Source of the DNA: Labia minor
Lineage: Eukaryota; Arthropoda; Insecta; Dermaptera; Spongiphoridae
Reading direction: 5' to 3'
DNA: 64,000 nucleotides
Assembly: GCA_963082975.1 (NCBI GenBank)
Contig: OY720350.1
Coordinates: 39,859,851 to 39,923,850 of the forward strand
Below are positions 35,322 to 47,818 of the stretch, in pieces. Each line of letters begins with the position of its first letter. Position 1 is the stretch's first letter. The position numbers and the translations under genes are program-made. The notes under the pieces are model-generated. The model ran no database searches, was not told the origin of the DNA, and saw nothing but the letters and a program-made list of their open reading frames with translations.

Positions 35322-35662
35322 AGCAAAATTATCTTCGTTCTACAATGAGTCAATTAAGACTACAAAATCTTGCAATATTGTCAATAGAACAAGAAATTAC
35401 AAATAATATAAATTTTGTGAGCATTATACACGATTTTTCTAGTATGAAAGCTATAAGAGTAAATATTATATAAATATGTTTACGAGTGCATACAAATATG
35501 GGTAAAAAAATTTACTCTGTGTATTAATTAATATTGATTAAATAACTTAATAATTTATTTATGTGTATTAATTTATAAAAACCACTATTTGATTGACTTA
35601 TAATAGAAAGGGCGGCAAACTGGAGATCGCCCCGGGCGGCAAAAGTTCTAGGTACGCCACTG
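35322..35662 (+). mobile_element. 3' end of a hAT transposon (transposase C-terminus plus TIR)
   Basis: From about 35,327 the frame reads NYLRSTMSQLRLQNLAILSI, then EQEI and FVSIIHDFSSMKA, ending in a stop near 35,472. This is the extreme C-terminus of ZMYM1-like hAT transposases (usually LRSTM-QERL-LALLSIE). The following non-coding part runs to CTAGGTACGCCACTG, the TIR, at 35,662. Over about 250 bp it matches, inverted, the left part of the complete element at 58,988. The 5' part is absent, so this is a truncated copy. It abuts the RLE LINE fragment. The unit 2 copy is at 51,278-51,618. Confidence 0.75.
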
Positions 35663-36189
35663 ATGCGGAGCATTGGCCGATAATATCGCCACAACCAAGT
35701 AGCAAAAATAATCCATCGGGAGCTTGCTCTCAAAAGAAAACTAATCGAAGACCCAGAACCGTTTTACAAATACACTCCTCCCTCTGTTTTAGAAAATTCA
35801 AACACCACTCTATTGGGATCAACCTGTATTGACTGATAAGACAATTGATCATAACAGACCCGATATTATACTGATAGATAAACACGAGAAAAGGGCTATT
35901 GTTATTGACATTGAGGTCCCATTGACTCATAACCTGGCAAAGACGGAGCGGGAGAAGATCTCAAAATATCAAAACCTTTCTTTCGAGCTGAAACGATTGT
36001 GAAAATTGAACGAGGTCAAAATTGTTCCGATTGTAATGTCTGTGGAGGGACTTTCAAGTAACAACCTGAAAAAGAACATTAGATTGCTAGGAATATCAGA
36101 TGAATTAACACCACTCGTCCAAAAGGCTGTAGTTTTACAGACTTGTTATATATTTAGAAGATTCCTAGCGATGGAATTTAATAAAAAAA
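35663..36189 (+). pseudogene. RLE-type LINE (R2/R4-like) C-terminal endonuclease fragment
   Basis: Reading from about 35,685 gives RHNQVAKIIHRELALKRKLI and EDPEPFYKYTPPSVLEN; after a one-base frameshift near 35,812 it gives YWDQPVLTDKTIDHNRPDII, then KRAIVIDIEVP and TEREKISKYQ. PD, then D-x-E, then K is the PD-(D/E)XK restriction-like endonuclease signature that follows the zinc knuckle in R2/R4-type LINEs. An in-frame TGA at 36,000-36,002 replaces the expected Trp. The frame ends at 36,194 in an A-run, where family A element A5 begins. Reverse transcriptase is missing. It would have nicked target DNA for target-primed reverse transcription. The unit 2 copy is at 51,619-52,145. Confidence 0.7.
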
Positions 36190-36190
36190 A

Positions 36191-36846
36191 TTAGCTGGAG
36201 TGTCTCCACTCGACTATCTCGCAATTTGAATTGGATTAAATAACATAATATATTATATTTAAATTAAATTTAATTAATTATAAATTATAAATAATAAATA
36301 ATAAATATTAAACCAGCGCATGTTTGGCTTTTTGTTGATGGCACCACGTCACGTGTTGACGCGTGAGATTTTCAGTGTTAAAAAATTAATTCTGGTAATT
36401 TCAGCGAATCAATCAAGCTGAAATTCTATATATAGCAGTTTTATATAATTATTAATCATGTGAAAAATTATCAAACATATATCTTTATTTTTACGGTCAC
36501 TTTAGAGGAAAAAAAATCAAAACGTTGTAGGTAATGACCCTCTTCCGGTTGAGCTACATTTCTCAAAAGTTGATAGAAAACTATGAATTTTGAATAATGT
36601 CCATGTACCAAATTTCATCATTCTAGCTCAAACCGTTTTTGCGTAATCTTGCCTACATACATACACACACACACACATACACACATACACACATACACAC
36701 ACACATACACACACACATACACACACACACAGACATTTTTCTCAACCTTAGTGAAAATGATTCAGGAACCTTCAAAACGTATAAAAACATCAAAATCTCA
36801 ACATCGAAAATTTTCATGATCGCAATACTATCTCTGGCGAGATAGT
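36191..36846 (-). mobile_element. Family A copy 5 (A5), full length
   Basis: The 3' end TTAGCTGGAGTGTCTCCACT is at the left and the 5' hairpin ends at 36,846 (CTCTGGCGAGATAGT). It carries an expanded, interrupted CA/TACA microsatellite of about 75 bp at 36,655-36,731. The ORF over this tract (His-Thr repeats) is not a gene. Confidence 0.85.
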
Positions 36847-37673
36847 AACAAAAACAAAGAATGAGAATAACTGTAGGTTAGGATGAATTCCCTCTCCACA
36901 GCGTCCGAGCCTAACCCCACATAAAAGAAAAGAGCAACTGGGGTAGGTCAAAGTTTACCAGCACTTGTGCCGAGTGAGTGTGAAAACTTAATAATAATAA
37001 TAATAATAATAATAATTTATTAAACGAATTTAATTGAAATTTTATTTTTTATTATTACATTTTTATTTGTTGGAAAATTATTTCTACTTTATTAATTGTT
37101 AATAGTTATTACATTTTAATTATTAGTTTTCGGAATAAGTATATTCTCTTATTATAGATTCTTATTGTTTGTCTCACAAGTCCACCTACATTATTTCATT
37201 ACCATTGTATGATTCAAAATAAAATTCAAAATATTTAATAGGACATGACATGATCTTAGTATTATTCCCATCCCAGAATATGTGCTAATATTACATGTTG
37301 GTGTTCCAAATACCTCCATATTTAATAGCAATTTCAATGCTGAATATGCTTTTAAATAAAAAAAATTTTCAAGAAAGTAATTGGAATTATTAATATTAAG
37401 AATCAATAAATAAATTTATTAAATATACATTTAAACATGTAAATTAATCTATATATAAATTTAATAAATATTCAAACAATAATTGAAACAATATAAATAA
37501 AACGATTCAATATTTTACTTACATTGTGATTTATATTTTTATTTTTATTACAACTATTATTATGGGTATGTTATTTTTGGCAGTTTAAAAAAAATTAAAA
37601 ATATTAATAAAATTTATCAAAATAATAATTTGAAAGGATTTCCAATTATTTTTATTTATTTATTGTAAATTTT
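36847..37673. other. AT-rich region with a TAA microsatellite
   Basis: TAA repeats at about 36,990-37,016. A short GC-richer strip lies at 36,880-36,975. No gene is recognised. Confidence 0.5.
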
Positions 37674-37862
37674 TCAATGTAACCATGAATAAACTTTTAC
37701 CAAAATATTACTAATTAAATTAATTTTGGATTTAACTACACTAAAACCTTCCTTGGTATGCCTTGGTATGTCCACAACAATCCCTGAAAGTTTCATCGCA
37801 ATCGGACGGGTAGTTTTTGAGTTTAGGCAAAAAAGACAGACAGACAGACATTCCCTTTTTCT
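37674..37862 (-). repeat. Family D partial copy
   Basis: Inverse match to about 28,110-28,275 with the GACAGACAGACAGACA run and the CGGACGGGTAGTTTTTGAGT core. The downstream hairpin part of family D is absent. The unit 2 copy is at 53,630-53,818. Confidence 0.65.
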
Positions 37863-38180
37863 ATAAAGATTGTTTATAATTCTTTCTAAATAGATTAGAT
37901 CATTGATCAATTTCTATGTCAATTCTAATTACTATTAATTTATTAAAATAATTATATTATAAAAATGAAAAAAAATTAATTTTTTATAAAAAAAAAAAAG
38001 CAAAATGTGCAGCATCGTACACGTGGCGGAAGTGAAACTTCTTAGAATCTAGAGAATAAGATAAATTTTAGTTGAGAGTGTGAGTGAGAGAGAAATAGAG
38101 AAAAATAAAGGGATCATTTCGAAAGACATATAACAGTATAAAATTTTCGTAACAAATATTCGCTTTATTATTATTATTAT

Positions 38181-38585
38181 CTACTCTATCATCATATCTA
38201 CATTGCCTGTACTATTGTCGGTTGGTGCTTCAATTGGTAATACTGATATTAATGGCTTGTGATAACTAAAATAAGATATATATGTTCGTGATTCGATATT
38301 TTCTATATAACGTGTAAAAACAGCATCTATTGTAGTTCCAGATTTTGTTGTTGATTCCTTGGGATCGTTATTTATAAGCAGACCAAATGTTTCTCGAAGA
38401 AAGTTGATCAACGGCAACGAATCATCAGATCCAAAATTTACATTAAAATCTCCCCCGAGAATTAGAGGGATTTTATCTTCGCCTCGTTCAAGTGCATTAG
38501 CACCTGTGTGGCTATAAACCAGTAGTGAAAGGTGTATGAAATAAATAATATCGTCTAAATTTTGGTCGTTATTTTTTTTCGGCAT
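38181..38585 (-). pseudogene. Endonuclease/exonuclease/phosphatase (EEP) domain fragment, possibly from a Helentron
   Basis: About 135 codons from the Met at 38,585 to a TAG at 38,181. The frame stays open upstream to 38,750, but that part is low-quality. Visible EEP motifs, numbered from 38,750: ILGGDFNV (98-104), TTKSGTTIDAVFTR (134-147) with the conserved Asp, and FSYHKP (161-166) with the catalytic His preceded by Tyr instead of the usual Asp. This is the C-terminal half of an APE-like nuclease; the N-terminal half with the first catalytic Asn/Glu is missing. LINEs carry EEP at the N-terminus of ORF2, while Helentrons carry one fused to Rep/helicase. The SYHKP-type ending fits the Helentron kind as I remember it, but this is not proven. 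The unit 2 copy is at 54,137-54,541. Confidence 0.62.
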
Positions 38586-38750
38586 AGTGAAATCTGTGGA
38601 GTAGAGAAAAGCAGTTTTAAATGCAATAATAATTTTAAATTGATTTAGTAGTGTTAAAGTAATGTTGAGATTCGGATAAATAACGTGAATGGTCATCGAC
38701 GCACATAACTGTATGTGTTGGCGTGTGAATCGCCGACCATGTTCACACAC

Positions 38751-39010
38751 ACAATTACATGCGTCGGTATGCGTGCACGCTGTATATTTGACTTGAGAAT
38801 TTTAATTATTTCACGATATATATCTTATCTTATTATGCTAGCTAAAATTATATATATCTATCTATTTATCTATAACCATTGGTTCTCAAAAACCGCTCTA
38901 ACGATTTTTTTCAAATTCACACTAGATATAGTATTTATAAAGAAAAATTGAGTTTTATTGATTACATCTCTTGAAACTTACAGCTTCATTATTAATTTCT
39001 TAATTGAAAA
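38751..39010. other. Short unassigned stretch
   Basis: AT-rich; the plus-strand ORF at 38,715-38,951 shows no domain. Confidence 0.4.
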
Positions 39011-39049
39011 TTATATATGGGTGACGTAAATGGCATCCATTTTGAAATT

Positions 39050-39426
39050 TTACTCCCGCCTTTTTTTAATTTTGTATTAATATTTTTTTTATATTTAAAA
39101 TATTTTAAAATTTATAATTTAATTTCGAAATAAAATTAAAAATATTTATTTTTAATAAAATATATATATATATTTATTAATCCCGCTTTTTTTTTAAATG
39201 ATATTGTATTAACATTTTTTTATATTTAAAATATTTTAAAATTCATTATTTAATTTCGAAACTTTATATTTAAAATATTTTAAAATTTATTATTTAATTT
39301 CGAAATAAAATTAAAAATATTTATTTTTAATAAAATATATATATATATATTTATTAATCCCGCTTTTTTTTAAATGATATTGTATTAACATTTTTTTATA
39401 TTTAAAATATTTTAAAATTCATTATT
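39050..39426 (+). repeat. AT-rich satellite-like repeats at the end of unit 1
   Basis: About 2.5 copies of a 100-200 bp unit built from TATTTAAAATATTTTAAAAT, TTAATTTCGAAATAAAAT, an AT run and TTATTAATCCCGCTTTT. The array is cut at 39,426 by ACCACG. In unit 2 (55,006-55,382) it continues past the unit end to about 55,435. Confidence 0.7.
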
Positions 39427-40936
39427 ACCACGTTTTTCTTAGCTTGCTTTCTTGTTTATCTGTTCGCGTCAAATCTTGCAATCGAAATTTCGACCACTTC
39501 CAGTCATCCAATCGCTCTGAAACTTTTCAGAGTTATGTATTCTGGATGACAATACAATAAAATAACACATTCGTAGCTTGCAAGTGTTTAATTAGAGCAT
39601 AATTAATGAATATTTGTATTTTGTTAACTTAAAAAGGAGAAACAATAATAATACAACAAAAGGCCCTTTCCAAAACTTACCTTTCTCAATACATAATACA
39701 AAAGAAGAAAACAACAAAAGGGACTTTGTCAAAACATTAAAAATAAATAATACAGATGTCCATAGTCCGCTTGTTTAAAAAAATATTCAAGAGTTGATTC
39801 TAGTATGTATTAAATATATTCAATATATTAAATATTAAATATATTATTTTTGATCTAAACGAATAGAGAATGGATTTTACATAAAATTTGTAATCATTTC
39901 ACAAATTAATAATATAATAAATGACACATTGTGAATTGACGATAAAAATAAATATATTTCATTAGATCTTATTTTATTATACTAGCAAAAATTGTATAAA
40001 TATATTTTTAATTTTCTTTCGAAATTAATTAAAAAATTTTAAAATATTTTAAATATAAAAAATATTGATACAATATCTAATACAAAAACGAGACGGGATG
40101 CAAATATAATACATTAATTAATAATAATAATCAAAATATTAAAATCCGTTTAAATAAGAAGTTTGAAAAAATGTTCAGGTCGCTCCCCTCCAACTAAATG
40201 ACAGTCCTGATCGTATGTTCCATGCTGCGAATTAAATTTGGATTAAGCATCATAAATTCTAAAATAATAATTAAATAAATTTCAAATAACGATTAGATAT
40301 TTATTAAATGAATTACTAATAAATAATATTCAATCTAATGAAATAAAGAATCTCTATATATTATATACACGGTAAATGTATTAGAAAAAATAAAAAGCCA
40401 TTTTTTTTTTATGAAGAATTTTGATTTTTTTAAATTATAATTTCTGACTTTTGATTGATTACATTTAAAATCATTTTAAAGTTATAATTTCGTCTTTACA
40501 AAGAGAGATAAAAAATTAATAAAATCAAAATATTGAAAAAATATAATAGGGAGGTAGAAAAAAGGTTCAAACTCCCCTCTTCTTATTTTTACTTAACGGG
40601 TCTTCTGATTGGTTGCCTGTTTCGACACACCTTTTTTCGACTTAAACGCCACCCTCAATTTCTTTCAGCTATCATTTGCTCTCTGCATCTCACCAAGTCA
40701 TCATTAGCACTCTTGCTAACTGAGTGTATTTTACCACGTTTTTCTTAGCTTGCTTTCTTGTTTGTTTGTTTGTTTATTTATCTGTTCGGGTCAAATCTTG
40801 CAATCGAAATTTCGACCACTTCCAGTCATCCAATCGCTCTGAAACTTTTCAGAGTAATGTATTCTGGATGACAATACAATAATACAATAATAATTCGTAG
40901 CTTGCAAGTGTTTAATTAGAGCATAATTAATGAATA
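39427..40936 (+). repeat. Unit 2 copies of the ACCACG elements
   Basis: Copies at 39,427-39,596 and 40,734-40,936 with the same interval between them as in unit 1. Confidence 0.85.
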
Positions 40937-41438
40937 TAATTTTGTATGGGAAAATCAAAACAAAAAGTGTAAATATTTAAATTTGAAAAAAACCGTTAAA
41001 AACCCGTTAAAAGAATAATATAATATGTATAATATTTAAAATGTAAATAAATTTGAAAGAAGGTATATTAATGTTTTGTACTGTAATTTAGAAAACAAAA
41101 TTTAAATTTATGATGAGTTTTAGGCAATAAAGAATTAAAATATGACAAATTTAAAAATTTCTCTTTATAATTCAATTTAAATTTATTACTTTCAGGATAA
41201 TAGTATTTCATGACTATTAAAGTCAATCAAAAAACTTAAAAGTAGTATAGGTCAAGTGAAATCGATTGCAATATATGAAGACTAAAAAGTAGAAAATAAT
41301 ACTTTATATAAAAAAAAAACTTTTTTAAAAAACCACGTTTTTAACGCACTAAAAAGAAGAAAATAATTTTTCTGAAACCCCATAGGTACTGACATTACAA
41401 ACAAGAGATATGATTTGAAGAAAATTTTCTATAACGTA

Positions 41439-42339
41439 TAATTTTTTTTTTTCAATGTATCGGATAAATTGTAATTAAGGGGTAGTGATGCACGGTCCTG
41501 CCCTCTCTCGTGTGTTCATCGTTTCTCTAGGTATTTTTATTAAGTCACCAGGACCATGTCACTCTGATGGGGATTTTGAATCACAATTTATTTTTTCTTT
41601 TGAAATGTTAGTGTTCATAGATGGCGCTGCAGGCGCCCAATATTAACTCTGCAGGCGCTCAAGAGATCGCACTGCATAGCCCAAGACCATCATCCTCTCC
41701 TCCATATATATTCCAGACATTTTTCGATTCCCAATATATACCAGTCTAGCCGTGCAGTTAAAGTCCTGGACCGCCGACTCGAGTTCAAGGGATCAAATGC
41801 ACAGACAAGCCCGCATTTTTAACGTTTTTATTTATTTATATATAATAATAAAATAATAATAATATTAATTCCCAAAATTCCCAATATTCCTTCTAATAAA
41901 AAAAAAAAATGAAAAAAAAGAAAAAAAAAAATTAACACACACACACAAGCGCAATTTTTATAACGTTTTTTTTTAAAATTAGTAACGTGTTAGGGTTAAG
42001 AGATGGCGCAATGTGCTAAAAACTGTGTTTCGAAAAATAACCTGGAGTGAATGAGTGTTATAGATAGTCTGTGTAAGTCACTCTCTAATTAATTCATTTA
42101 TCTTAAGAGAAAAATAAGTTAGAATTCGATTTTAATACTTCTCTAGGCAAATAATAATATATTATTTTTTATTGGTAATATATATAATAAGAATCGGGAG
42201 GGAATTAAGAGAGTTAGAGAGGAATTGGATGGAGAAAGCTCAGGATAGGAATGTATGGATTGTGTAGCTAAAAGAGATTAATAGAATTAATCAAAAAATT
42301 ATTAAAATAATTTGTCTAAGAGGCTATTGATAAATTATT
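41439..42339 (+). repeat. R block, unit 2 copy
   Basis: Third instance of the R block in the window, identical to 25,483-26,383. It includes a SINE head (41,740-41,800) and an RTE tail (about 42,196-42,267). Confidence 0.92.
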
Positions 42340-44019
42340 TTTCATTTATTGACTCTTTCCCTTTTTATGGTTTAATTTAAATTTCTTTTTAGAGTTATTT
42401 ATAATTAATTAAAATATATTTTTATATAGATAATATTTATTTATATAGAGTAATTAAAATTTTTTTTCGGTTCAATGTGGTGATTCACTAAATAATCTGT
42501 TTTTATACAAATTCAATATAACAAATATTAACCAATATTCATCATTGTATTTTACTATAAAACCCCTCTCTGATTTTAATAATAATGACCATATATGATC
42601 CACTGTTAGTTTTATATTTTAAAAATGAATTTATTATACTAAAAGATCATTTTTAAGTTTTAATTGAACCATTGTTATTTAATTGTTTTTGTTTTTTTTT
42701 TACGAACGATTTTATTGTGCCAATTCAAAATGGAATCTAAAACAAAAGAAATTGCTCACAATGTCAACAAGTAATTGGGCCAGGAAACTTTTATGTACTG
42801 CCAATAAACGTTCAGTTCCAAAAATTCCAAGAAAACACAAAGATGAGTAAAACCGAGAAACATTCTTTTATAATTTATAAATAGCTTGTTAAAAGAAATT
42901 TATTGAGATAGAAACATACAATAATTTACTTCACTGCCACTCAAAAAATTTTTAGTTCAATAGGGAAGTCAATACAAATTGTTTTTCTTTTAATTATTAA
43001 TTACTGAACATAAATTAACTAACATATATTATGTGACCTTTTGCTTTTCATTAAATTTAATTAATTTCTTATCAATTTTCAAACAATAATATGTAATAAT
43101 CATTTAATCGAATATTCCATTAATATATAAAAGCTGATTGGATTAACAAATTACACCCGTAATACATATAATATTAAAATTATTTGTTTGATGATAAATA
43201 AATACATTGTTTGTTAACATAAATAGAGATGATTTGAATATTATTATCAATAGTTCATATTAATTAATTAATTCATACATATTTTAAATATCTCTAATTT
43301 TCGAAATTGTTCATTTAATGTTACCAACTATAAAATACATTAATGAACTGGAATGTATACTCGTATATCTGAATGTAGTTTAGTTTAGAATCTGTTTTTT
43401 TTTTTTTTTGTATTTTTGATTAACCTTGAAATTAATAATTTTAAATCTTATTATTTGTAATATATATAATTTAATTTATTATTTGGAAAATCAATAATTT
43501 GAGTTTTATTTTAATTTCTCCCAACTAGGAATTTGTTTTGTTGGTTTTTCAAAAGTAAAAAAAAGATATGCAAGAAATAAAAACAAATAAAAATGCGCTT
43601 TTTTAATAATCATAATTGAAACCCCAGGATGATGATGTCTTTTGTTTATAAATTCGCAATATTTACTCACTCATTTTTGTTATAAATATTCATCTTTAAA
43701 TATTTTTGTTTTTGTTCTTGAAATGAATATTTTGCCAAGATTTTAATTATAAAATAATCAGTCAAGCGATAATTATTTTTTTCATGAAATATAACATAAG
43801 AATTTTAAAAATAATAATCTATATATTTAAAAGAGACAGTTGTATCATATACTCCTCCTAAACGACTTATGCGATTTGGGCCATTCTAATGCCATTTGAT
43901 AGCCCTCGGGCTAATCCATTAATAGCTTGAAATTCATTGGAAAACAATAAATACTTTTTGAGAAAAGTGAAAAAATAATTTTTTTCTTACTTTTTATTTT
44001 TTTATTTTATTAGTTACAA

Positions 44020-44476
44020 ATGACGTCACAGCCACCGCTTCATATATCTTATTTATCTGTATATATAAAAGGGAATGTCTGTCTGTCTCGCCTAAACTCA
44101 AAAACTACCCGTCGGATTGCGATGAAACTTTCAGGGATTGTTGTGGGCATAACAAGGAAGGTTTTAGTGTAAATCCAAAATTAATTTAATTAGTAATATT
44201 TTGGTAAAAGTCTATTCATGGTTTGCAAATACTCTGTGGTAATGTGGGAGGTACTACCACTATTTGAAAAAGTTTTATTGGAAATGCAATTAAATACACT
44301 ATTCAGGAAATGAACGTTTTAAAAGAATTAATATTGTAAGGTGAGTAACTTGGCGCGGCCGCCAAGCTTTGATTTCACTAATTTTTTTGAAAGACAACTT
44401 TGCGGGGCCCTAACTTTTTTGATTTCCTAACTTTTTAGGGCTCACAACTTGGCGAGGAACCTCTACCACGAAGTGG
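44020..44476 (+). repeat. Family D, unit 2 copy
   Basis: Identical to 28,064-28,520. An RTE tail follows at 44,581-44,691 as in unit 1. Confidence 0.5.
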
Positions 44477-45328
44477 TTTTTTGTCAGATACAATTATTGG
44501 AAAGTAATTTGGAGGTCTATAAAAAATGTTTTATAAACGACAAAAAATTACTTAAATTAATTTATATTTAAATTTTGTCTATAAAGGGGAGAGGGGGTAA
44601 GGGAGTTGGAAGAGAATAAGAGTTGGATGGAGATGGCTAGGGATAGTTGGAGGAAGGTGAATACTGCGGGCATTAACTTTCGAGTTACATATTGTCATAG
44701 TTAGATAAATAGGAAGAAATATTTAAATTATTATTATAAAACGTTTTTTCAAATAAGAGATGCATTTCATATAAATAAAATAATAATTTTCTGATTATTA
44801 TTATATGTATAAATGTATTTTCATTTTTTTCTATATTCCTATTACTGAATCCAAATATGAAATTTAGTGGTCCATGATGGTCTAAACGTTGTCGATTGAT
44901 AATTTAAATAACACACACACACACACATTGCATTCTCTCCAAGACAATTCTTACCTTGAAAAATAAAATCTTTTTTCAAATTAAAATTAATAATGAATTT
45001 GAATAGAAAAATTGAATTTTTTGGATTGAAAAATAATTCTACTGACATTATATTAGTCCTTTATTAAAATAAAACAATTAAATAATTTTAATCTGCATAA
45101 GAATGGTCTATTTTTTTCTATCTTTTGTGTTAATTATAAAATCGAAAAAAGTATTTAATATTTATACTTATACTTATTTATACTCATGTAATGAAAAATA
45201 TTAACATTCTAATTCATCATTAAAAAATAATAAGGAAATTTTGTTATTAACACAGATATTATCATATTTTTATATTCATATTTCATTAATCTGAAATTGT
45301 TGGATATATCTGATTGATTTTTAATTAA

Positions 45329-45359
<31 letters not shown>

Positions 45360-46045
45360 AGGGTGGTGTATTTTAAAGACCGAATCTTCACCAGCTTTAA
45401 TCCCATTATCACTCGTTCACTTTGTAGTTGAGATGATAAGGTGTACAGTACAGGGGTGCCCGAGGGGATGAAGGTGGAGAGGGGGTGGGACAGGATGGGA
45501 AAAGAGACGAGCGGACAATTTGCATTTTGATCGGGGACCACGCCGTAAGAATTAATTTGAGCGAAGACGTTAATGAGTTGGCACAATGCCTTTGTTCCAT
45601 TTAATGCCCCCAAGCTGTACAGTCTTTTCACTTCATTCCAGATTCGAGCTGTATCTTTCCTAGGACTCGTCCCGGCCTTATCATTTTCCCTCTTCTCCCT
45701 TTCCATTCAAGGATAGAATACTACGATTAAACTTTTGAACTTGGCCCGGTTTTCATAAGCAAGGAATTGGATTGTTTGTAAGAGTGCTTTGACATGCAAT
45801 TTACCCTGGTCTTTTCTTCCCTCATAATTTTATTTTTCATTTTTATTCATGTTAAATATACAATATAAAAATATTTTTAGAAAAAAAAAAAAAAAAAAAT
45901 TAAAAAATACATTTCAAATGTATAATTAAAGAAAATATATATATATATATATTTAAATATATAATTAATTTATTCATTTTTATATATCTCTGAGATTTAT
46001 TTAAACAGATTTTTTTTTATTGTTGGTCGTTTACAATATATATAC

Positions 46046-46426
46046 CAGTGTTTCTCAACCTTTTTGGACCAAACGCCCCTTTTGTAAGACCCGCTTCTTA
46101 ATTCGCCCCCCTATAAATTTTTATAGATAAAAATTGCATGATAATCCCTAATTTATGGTAGGTACACTAGGTGATACTTAGAGCTATATTGAAAAACCAA
46201 GTTTCAGAACCTGATTGCAAAATCATCTGACCTTTTTTTAGAACCATATTGAAAAAAATTGAAAAAAAGAGGAAATGTTTAAAAAGCCTGTTCGCAAAAT
46301 CATCTTACCTTTTTTCGCCCCCCAAAAATAATAAATCGCCCCCAAAATCGTATAGTCAAATAATCGCCCCCTTTAAGATGTCGATCGCCCCCCAGGGGGC
46401 GATATCGCCCAGGTTGAGAATCACTG
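46046..46426. mobile_element. hAT MITE, unit 2 copy
   Basis: Same TIRs and ATATATAC TSDs as 30,090-30,470. It came with the large duplication and is not an independent insertion. Confidence 0.88.
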
Positions 46427-47056
46427 ATATATACTATTCTATTTCAGACTTATTAATGGTTTTTCAATATTCAATAGAATTCAATATTTTTTTTAAATAT
46501 ACATACTCTATAATTATTAAAAATATATTTATAAGAAGTCTTTATTTTCTAATTTTATTTATATAAATAATAAATAAATTATAAGAAATATATCTATATC
46601 TATAAATTAATTAATTAAAAATGATGTTAGAGGAAGTGATAGGAAATAGGAATGAGCCTAACAAGACCTTTCAATAGTATTTTTTACCCTGTATCATATA
46701 TATATGAACTCTAGAGTTCTTCCAAGTGAATTACAAATACAAAATAAATATTTATTGTTTATTTTTTTAAAATGATTTGGGATCTTAGCTCATTTCAGTC
46801 ATTTTTACTATCTCGCCAAAATTTTCGATGTTTTTATACGTTTTGAAGGTATACTTATACATAAATTAATTTTTTTTATTTTTTGGGTTCTCAGTTACAA
46901 AACTAATCACTTTTAAAATTATTTTTTGCACAATGTTTGGGGAGGGGCACGTGCCCCCCTCCCCCAACGCCACTGTATATATATATTAATATCTGATTTT
47001 AAACGATTTAGAAAGGACAGAGCCCATCAGCGTATCTGCCACTACCTGGATCAACA

Positions 47057-47332
47057 ATGGATTCTCTCTGTCCCATTTGCGGTAGAACTTTTAGGGGGAA
47101 CTTAAAAAGACATGTAATATCAATACACAGCAACTCAAGTGAAATTAATCAATGTGACATTTGCAAAGTAAGGTTTACGCGAATTTAGAGTCCATGAATG
47201 TGACCAATCTGAACAGCCAAGATATTTTTATCCACTATGCTCGTGTAATTTTGAAGTATTCGGTGATATTTTAATTCACATATTTTTACATAATGAGGTG
47301 GGATTGAAACCACTACCAGAAAAAAATAATTA
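47057..47332 (+). pseudogene. C2H2 zinc-finger fragment, unit 2 copy
   Basis: Identical to 31,101-31,376, including the frameshift, so the lesion predates the duplication. Confidence 0.55.
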
Positions 47333-47745
47333 AAAGTTTTGTACGAAGATTTTTCTACTAGAATCATATATAATTATATATGCATATTTATAAAAACTAC
47401 ACATCAAATCTCAACACATTTTTATATATTATTATTTTATTATAGTTATATAAATATTTTTCATTGATCTTAAATGCTAAATTGAATTTTAATAAAAATA
47501 ACATAATTTAAAATAAATATTGAAATAAGGTAAACAGCCTATGTCTTATAATAAAATAAAATAAATAAATTCTGGAATAAGTTGAATTAATCAACTCTCA
47601 AAATAAAATAATATATGAAAGAAAGATTAAAACAATGTTCGAATTTAATAATCTTTCTATAAAATTTTATTAAATCACCATCTGTTTTATTATTAAAGAA
47701 CTATACAATTACAATATTTTTTTTGCACTTTAAAAAATTTTAAAA

Positions 47746-47818
47746 CCTGGAGCTTAGCCGCGAGGTTATAGGGACCGGTCCGCCGACTCGAGTTCGTGGG
47801 TTCAAACCTCGCCGAGTG
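47746..47818 (+). mobile_element. SINE head, unit 2 copy
   Basis: Identical to 31,790-31,862. Confidence 0.6.

Larger units (their letters stand above)
23471..39426 (+). repeat. 16-kb tandem duplication, unit 1 (15,956 bp)
   Basis: Every landmark in this unit recurs exactly 15,956 bp downstream (for example 24,577 to 40,533; 28,886 to 44,842; 38,715 to 54,671), with identical translations and no length change in poly-A, TA or CA runs. The left border is ATTATT|ACCACG and the right border is ATTATT at 39,421-39,426. Confidence 0.97.

Noticed and set aside
36639..36845. ORF with repeated His-Thr residues
   Set aside because: It is the translation of the CA microsatellite inside family A element A5 (copied at 52,595).
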